Shown piece by piece: positions 59,801 through 64,000 of a stretch of DNA of 64,000 nt. A model generated the notes under the pieces. The model did not search any database. It saw nothing but the letters and a program-made list of their open reading frames with translations, and was not told the origin of the DNA. The translations under genes and the position numbers were made by a program. Source of the DNA: Planococcus citri (taxonomy: Eukaryota > Arthropoda > Insecta > Hemiptera > Pseudococcidae); contig NC_088680.1 in NCBI RefSeq assembly GCF_950023065.1, forward strand, positions 58,441,350 to 58,505,349. Reading direction: 5' to 3'. Positions within the stretch are counted from its first letter, which is position 1; each line of letters begins with the position of its first letter.

Positions 59801-61349
59801 TACGAGATTTCATTTCACATTGATAGTGTTTGATGGATTTTTCAAATTTTCTACAAGACTTTATCATTTGAGAATTTTTTTGTAGGATTTTTTTTCTTTG
59901 ATTTTTCTAATGTTTAACAAGTTTTTACCTATTTTTGTGTCATTTTAGCAATTTTTGCAAAATTTTGCTCAAGTTTGCTATTTTTTTCATCAATTGTAAT
60001 GTATGGTAGGTATTTAAATTTAAATTTGAACGATTTCAAAATCACTTTCAGAATTTTTTCGATACTTCATAGAATTGTTGCAAAATTACGTTCATTTTAA
60101 TTCGATTTGAGTACTTTTTCAACTTTCCACAATTTTTTGATATTTTGTACAAATTTTTCAATGTTTGATTTCAAGTAGTTTTCGTCAAATTTTACTCCTT
60201 GATGTTGATTCGCCATATGGGTAGGTTTTTTTGTTCTAATGTTTAAACATTGACCAAAAATTCAAAAATGAACTTTTGCAGTCACTTCTTTTGTTGGGTT
60301 ACAAATTCTTGCTCGTCAAAAATATAAAAATTTGTATTAGGGAAGGGATTGTTTGCGAGTTTCACTCCCATTATAGCCATGACCCAAATTTGAGCACTCC
60401 AGAGGGGACTTCATTTTTTGAAATTTCAGAAATTGTGACATACGAGTAGATTTGGGATTGTAGATTTTATAGATCGCTAATTTCGTTTTTTTCCCCATTC
60501 ATTTGAGTTTATTGCGACTCCAAACAAAGATTCGTGGGAGGGGTTCACATTGACCTACTGAAAACAGTTTCTGCAACATTTCATCAAACTGTGTAGAAAT
60601 CAAGCATTCAGATTAAGGGATTTCGTTTCAATCCTCTCCCCTAGAATCTCAACTTGAATACCTATTCGTTTGATTAAATAGAAAATTTTAATCAACAAAA
60701 ACATTTACCTACATAGAAACACTAATTCTGAGCAAAATTACATAAACAAACATGTCGTACAAGGTACCTACAACAAATTGGTCTCTACTTCGTATAAAAA
60801 AAACCTCCGTGTAGGAAGAGTCAAGTATACGTGGTTGTAACTTGAGTACAGAATTTTTTCTCTTTATAGGTAATGTATTCAAGGTATAGATTTATATCAG
60901 CCACATTACATAGGTAATGGAACAAAAACCAGCTCTCTAAACATACATGATCGTGGGCTTAGTCAGAATTCACGTCTCATTATATTCGGAATTCGGAAAT
61001 ACCCATCAAATGCAATTCGAAAAATCATACTAAACTTTCATTAATCGGAATAAATTGCTGGGAAAAAATTACCTAAACGAAACAACTGTCTGGTAAAAGA
61101 CTGCAGTCTAGAGCACGTTCCTGGAAACGTGGAGCAAATAATAGAATTAAAATCCGACGCTGCTGCTGGTGATTCGGTGGTCAGCGAGTTTTCAGCTATT
61201 TTCACTCCATCTTCTTCAGTTTGTTGAGTCTGCAGCTCGAATTCATTTTCTTCTTGTAAAAGCGACGAATTATTATCACTATACGATGCTAAAACAGTAC
61301 TCGATGTTTGAAGATACAGCAAAAAAATCGGTAAAAATTTACTCGCCAT
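53844..61349 (-). CDS. small secreted or membrane protein with signal peptide, unknown function
   Basis: Two exons, 61073-61349 and 53844-54148, join in phase across a 6.9-kb intron to give 193 aa. The first exon encodes a hydrophobic signal-like start (FLPIFLLYLQTSSTVLASY), an acidic Glu/Gln-rich stretch, a Cys pair (ICSTFPGTC) and RQLFRLG. The second encodes GGFEGRGPKDL, a long hydrophobic segment (IAIVSTMLATLLGAIL, then LNVLIVLSLISVGIGKIL) and a Tyr-rich tail. The layout recalls insect Osiris/DUF1676 proteins, but I cannot see their diagnostic motifs, so the family is left open. It may be nested, antisense, inside the last intron of the PRDM10-like gene. Confidence 0.65.
54200..55900. other. 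intron sequence, no gene seen
   Basis: Part of the long intron of the minus-strand small-protein gene. AT-rich with scattered GTACCTA motifs. Short frames at 55034-55228 and 55353-55565 have no motif and no splice context. Confidence 0.5.
55920..58200. repeat. tandem array, about 13 units of 147-181 bp
   Basis: The phrase TGATTAGCGAT or a close variant recurs at about 55983, 56159, 56331, 56478, 56656, 56804, 56951, 57123, 57290, 57442, 57611, 57763 and 57944. Each unit also carries AGAAAACAACGTTAGCTAGA, GAAGAATCTTAATTCATAA, GTGGTTTTTCAAGTAACCAT and GGAGAATCAAAACT in order. Spacing falls in two classes, about 147-152 and 167-181 bp; the short units lack the AAGTAACCATGTTAAATTG segment. Degenerate units continue to about 58226 and again after the inserted element at about 59490-59600. 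Confidence 0.92.
58227..59479. mobile_element. TIR element inserted in the tandem array
   Basis: The segment begins GGGTAATTCTCAGAAAAAGG and ends with the exact reverse complement, a perfect 20-bp terminal inverted repeat, and array-like sequence resumes on the far side. Length is 1253 bp with no transposase frame. Inside are four copies of TGTCCTTCGRCTTG (about 58406, 58791, 58948, 58975) and a tandem duplication of about 120 bp with CATATTACAC at about 59029, 59148 and 59270. The target duplication was not resolved and the superfamily is unknown. Confidence 0.8.
59480..61072. other. remaining intron sequence
   Basis: It starts with remnants of the tandem array (TTATGGAGAATCATAACTCA, GTGGTTTTTCAAGTAT) to about 59600, then T-rich low-complexity DNA. 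No gene, RNA or further repeat was recognised. Confidence 0.5.
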
Positions 61350-62464
61350 TCGAAACGAAATTTGATTGCGGAATAAGAGAAAAGGAGAACGCGAACTGAA
61401 CTATGAATTAAAAGGGTGGTGGTGTAATCAACACTGCACCTTATTGAAATAACGAATTTTATGGCATGGTCGAAAATCACACGAACCGAATACGACAATC
61501 ATCGAAACGAGTATCATTTTGAGATAAACACAATCAGGTAGAGATTTAGGTATTACGAAAGATGAAAAACTTATATCACGACGAGTTAAATATCGACGAA
61601 AAATCTCACTACTGGACGAACCCTGTGCTGGAGCGAGCCGACTAATGACTAACGTGTGTGTGAGTCTTAATAACGGATTGTAATGGTCAAGGTACTTCTT
61701 GTCTAGTTATCAACGGAGGTAGATAAACTTCCAGTGGCGGGTGTGTATAGTGTGTATCGTGTATAGTGTATCCTAGTTTTTTTTCCCGGCTTCATCGCAT
61801 ATACAACGAACTGGCTGAGCGATGACGTTATGTAGTATTACCTACTACAAGACAAGAATGAAGCCGCAGATCCACATGCGAGTGTGCCAATGTAATCGCT
61901 AAACTGGACGAGAAAATTTATATGTAAATAGGTACATACTACTGCTGCGTTGAAAGTGAAAATTCTCCGGTTTGCAATCGGATCAAATGGTCGAAAATTT
62001 AGTTTCGATTTTACGAGTGAGAAAAATTTATTCGAGGAGAAGGTTCTTGGTAGTTTTGGAGGTGGAGATTCAAACACGAGGAGTTGGTTTTTTGAGAAGA
62101 GGGTATTTTTTTTTTTGGCTAGGGCGTGTAGAATTTGGCTTATTGTGGATTGAAATTGGTAAATTTTTGGATATCGTGTGAAAAGGTCGGTAGTGATTTT
62201 GAACGTCAGTTGTAAAAGTAGTGAAAAAGTATGTAGTATTTTCAGCAATTTTTCTTAAAAGGTAGTGAAAAATGAAAAAAGTAAAAAATCAATTAAAAAT
62301 ATAAAAATCACTGCTAAAAATGAAAAAAAATCCTTCATCAGCAAGTCGCCTAAGAGTAGAAACTCTAGTCATGCCTTAAACTGAAAACTGATGCCAAAAG
62401 CTCGAAGAATTGAACAAAAAAGAACGCTCGAAGAAATTAGCAATTGAACAAAAAAAAAAGACGG
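61350..62464. other. upstream region of the small-protein gene
   Basis: 5' flank of the 61349 start, including a GTGTATAGTGTGTATCGTGT patch near 61740-61765. A diverged copy of a GTAGTGATTTTGAA-AGTAGTGAAAAAGTA sequence lies at about 62190-62290 and is related to one at 63795-63900. Frames here are not supported as genes. Confidence 0.5.
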
Positions 62465-63641
62465 GGTGTCTACCAGGTCGCAAAAGTCGCGAAAAAGGTC
62501 GCGATTTTGAAAATAGGTCGCGAAAGTTGGGAAAATGTCGCGAAAGTTGGGAAAACGTCGCAAAAGTTGAGAAAACGTCGCGAATGTTGGGAAAACGTCG
62601 CGAAAGTTGGGAAAACGTCGCAAAAGTTGGGAAAACGTCGCAAAAGTTGGGAAAACGTTGCAAAAGTTGGGAAAACGTGGCGAAAGTTGGGAAAACGTCG
62701 CGAAAGTTGGGAAAACGTCGCAAAAGTGGGGAAAACGTCGCGGAAGTTGGGAAAACGTCGCAAATTTTTACCAAGAAAAATCATCAAAAAGGTCGCGATT
62801 TTTACCAAAAATTACCAAAAAGCCGCTAAAAGTTAGAAAAGTGACTTCTCTCATGTTGTCATTCGAAATTTTCCGGAAAAGGTTTTTCTAAGCATTCCAG
62901 TCAAAACTACCAGAAAGTCTCAACTTCCGCTAAAATATTTTTAAAAAATGCCTTATTTCTCTTCGAAAATTTGGAAACAATAATTTCTCATTTTTTCCAA
63001 AATTTGTTCTTTTTGAAAATATAAAAATTATGTCCTGAGTTTATGAAAAAAATGAAGAATTGTGAATTTCTGAGAGCTGTTGCCTTCGTCTTGCTCAAGC
63101 CTTGTTCATTAGACAAAGAAATTTTCAGTTCTATTTTTAAATTTCATTTTCAAAAGCCAAAAAAAAAAAACATGAAATAAGTATGAATTTTTGATTTGGG
63201 ATTTCAGTATCAACCTTCCAATAGAACAATTCAAATTTTTTCGAGTATCAAATCATCGTTTTTGAAAATTTAAAACTATTCCACATTTTTGTTTCTAGCT
63301 TCCCCTTTCGAAATTTGTTCGAACCCCTTCTGGATAGTGAGCTGAAAAAATCCTGGAAGTGTGAATTTAATATGAACCACCCTAATGAGCTTTTTCCCAT
63401 TTTTATAGGTGATAAGTACAAGTACATGATGATTAACATTTTTGAGGTAATTGGTTGGTATTTTTATTGTAGGTGTGTGGGCCACTGGACAATGGACATT
63501 CATGTACAGGCTTTTGCATTTTACGTTTTAACCCAATTTTTTTTTTTCGTTAAAGAAATGGGGATGGGGTAAAGAAGAAAAAGTCGCAAAAAAAGGTCGC
63601 GAAAAGTCGCGATTTTTGAATATCAAATATTGGTAGACACC
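62465..63641. mobile_element. candidate TIR element with internal minisatellite
   Basis: The segment opens with GGTGTCTACCA (62465-62475) and closes with its exact complement TGGTAGACACC (63631-63641). Both ends carry GGTCGC/GTCGCGATTTT motifs just inside. Outside, the phrase AAAGAACGCTYGAAGAAATT occurs near both edges (about 62419 and 63645) in direct orientation. No transposase frame is visible. The boundaries are inferred from the inverted termini alone. Confidence 0.55.
62505..62765. repeat. 20-bp minisatellite, about 13 copies
   Basis: The unit is GTCGCGAAAGTTGGGAAAAC with CAAAAG/CGAAAG and other single-base variants. Because 20 is not a multiple of three, the open frames across it (in three plus and three minus frames) all encode repetitive peptides and are artefacts of the array, not genes. 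Confidence 0.92.
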
Positions 63642-64000
63642 ATGAAAGAACGCTTGAAGAAATTCATGTAATATTAGAAATGAAAAGACAAAAGCTGATA
63701 CATGAAAAAAAAGTTTTAAATATAGATAAAAATATCAACTATCAAATATTTAAAAACAGGGTGTCTAGCTGTCTACAGGGTAGTGAAAGTAGTGAAAGGT
63801 AGTGATTTTGAAAGTCAGTTGTGAAAGTAGTGAAAAAGTAGTGATTTTCAGCAATTTTGCTTAAAAGGTAGTAAAAAATGAAAAAAAAGTGGAAAATCAA
63901 ATTTTCCTCACTTGAAAAATATTTTGTAGAAAAAGGCTCATTTATCGACTTTGTTAGAATTTGAATTACATATTTTTGAGAGCTTTTGCCCTCGCTTCGC
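63642..64000. repeat. start of a related repeat element running off the window
   Basis: GGGTGTCTA at about 63759 matches the terminus of the element ending at 63641. It is followed by GTAGTGAAAGTAGTGAAAGG and a copy of the sequence seen at about 62190-62290 (AAAGTCAGTTGTGAAAGTAG and TTCAGCAATTTTGCTTAAAA). The far end lies outside the window. Confidence 0.5.

Noticed and set aside
62369..62891. Several repetitive open frames on both strands
   Set aside because: All arise from the 20-bp minisatellite, which has no stop codons in any frame. There is no start context, intron or family similarity.
1..64000. Search for tRNA genes, CRISPR arrays, bacterial operons or viral insertions
   Set aside because: I saw no T-loop-like TTCRANNC in a plausible cloverleaf, no regularly spaced palindromic repeats with unique spacers, and no viral or bacterial gene. 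Reading by eye is not exhaustive; a tRNA scan would settle the first point.

Overview
This window is eukaryotic nuclear DNA, AT-rich, with many short (about 65-100 nt) GT-AG introns. The protein set (an invertebrate-type beta-1,4-GalNAc transferase, Spt5, Bre1, strumpellin, ZC3H3) and the gene density point to an insect. A hemipteran such as a scale insect or mealybug is my guess, but the sequence alone does not fix the order. All exon models were built by hand from splice sites, reading phase and remembered family conservation, with no database search.

Layout. 1-1087 (+): 3' part of a beta-1,4-GalNAc/galactosyltransferase. 2700-4110: low-complexity DNA with a three-copy repeat. 4651-8991 (-): Spt5 in 17 exons. 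10231-10781: near-perfect foldback element. 13725-15773 (-): six-finger C2H2 protein. 16860-18864 (-): ribosomal P0 with four C/D-box snoRNA-like genes in two introns. 19822-20844 (+): SRP receptor beta. 21053-25895 (-): strumpellin (WASHC5), 20 exons. 26593-30892 (+): Bre1, 16 exons. 31862-34194 (-): SPTLC1. 35016-36550 (+): LanC-like protein. 36922-37461: TTAA-flanked piggyBac-like MITE. 39892-42696 (+): WDR26. 43797-46166 (-): TOM70. 47282-50083 (-): ZC3H3. 51293-53672 (+): N-terminal part of a PRDM10-like gene, broken inside its PR domain. 53844-61349 (-): small signal-peptide membrane protein with a 6.9-kb intron. That intron holds a 13-copy tandem array and a terminal-inverted-repeat (TIR) element. 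62465-63641: TIR element carrying a 20-bp minisatellite; a related element starts near 63759.

Most genes are unlinked housekeeping genes. Three touch one process: Spt5 (elongation), Bre1 (co-transcriptional H2B ubiquitination) and ZC3H3 (mRNA 3' processing and export). Head-to-head pairs sharing short upstream regions are WASHC5/Bre1, SPTLC1/LANCL, P0/SRPRB and ZC3H3/PRDM10-like.

The most interesting signals are two duplicated intronic snoRNA pairs in the P0 gene. One pair has a 13-nt match to a universally conserved 28S segment and predicts methylation at the equivalent of yeast Gm2395. The other pair is an orphan whose copies differ mainly next to box D. Also notable are the split PR domain, the invertebrate donor-specificity residue in the glycosyltransferase, and several unclassified repeat elements.
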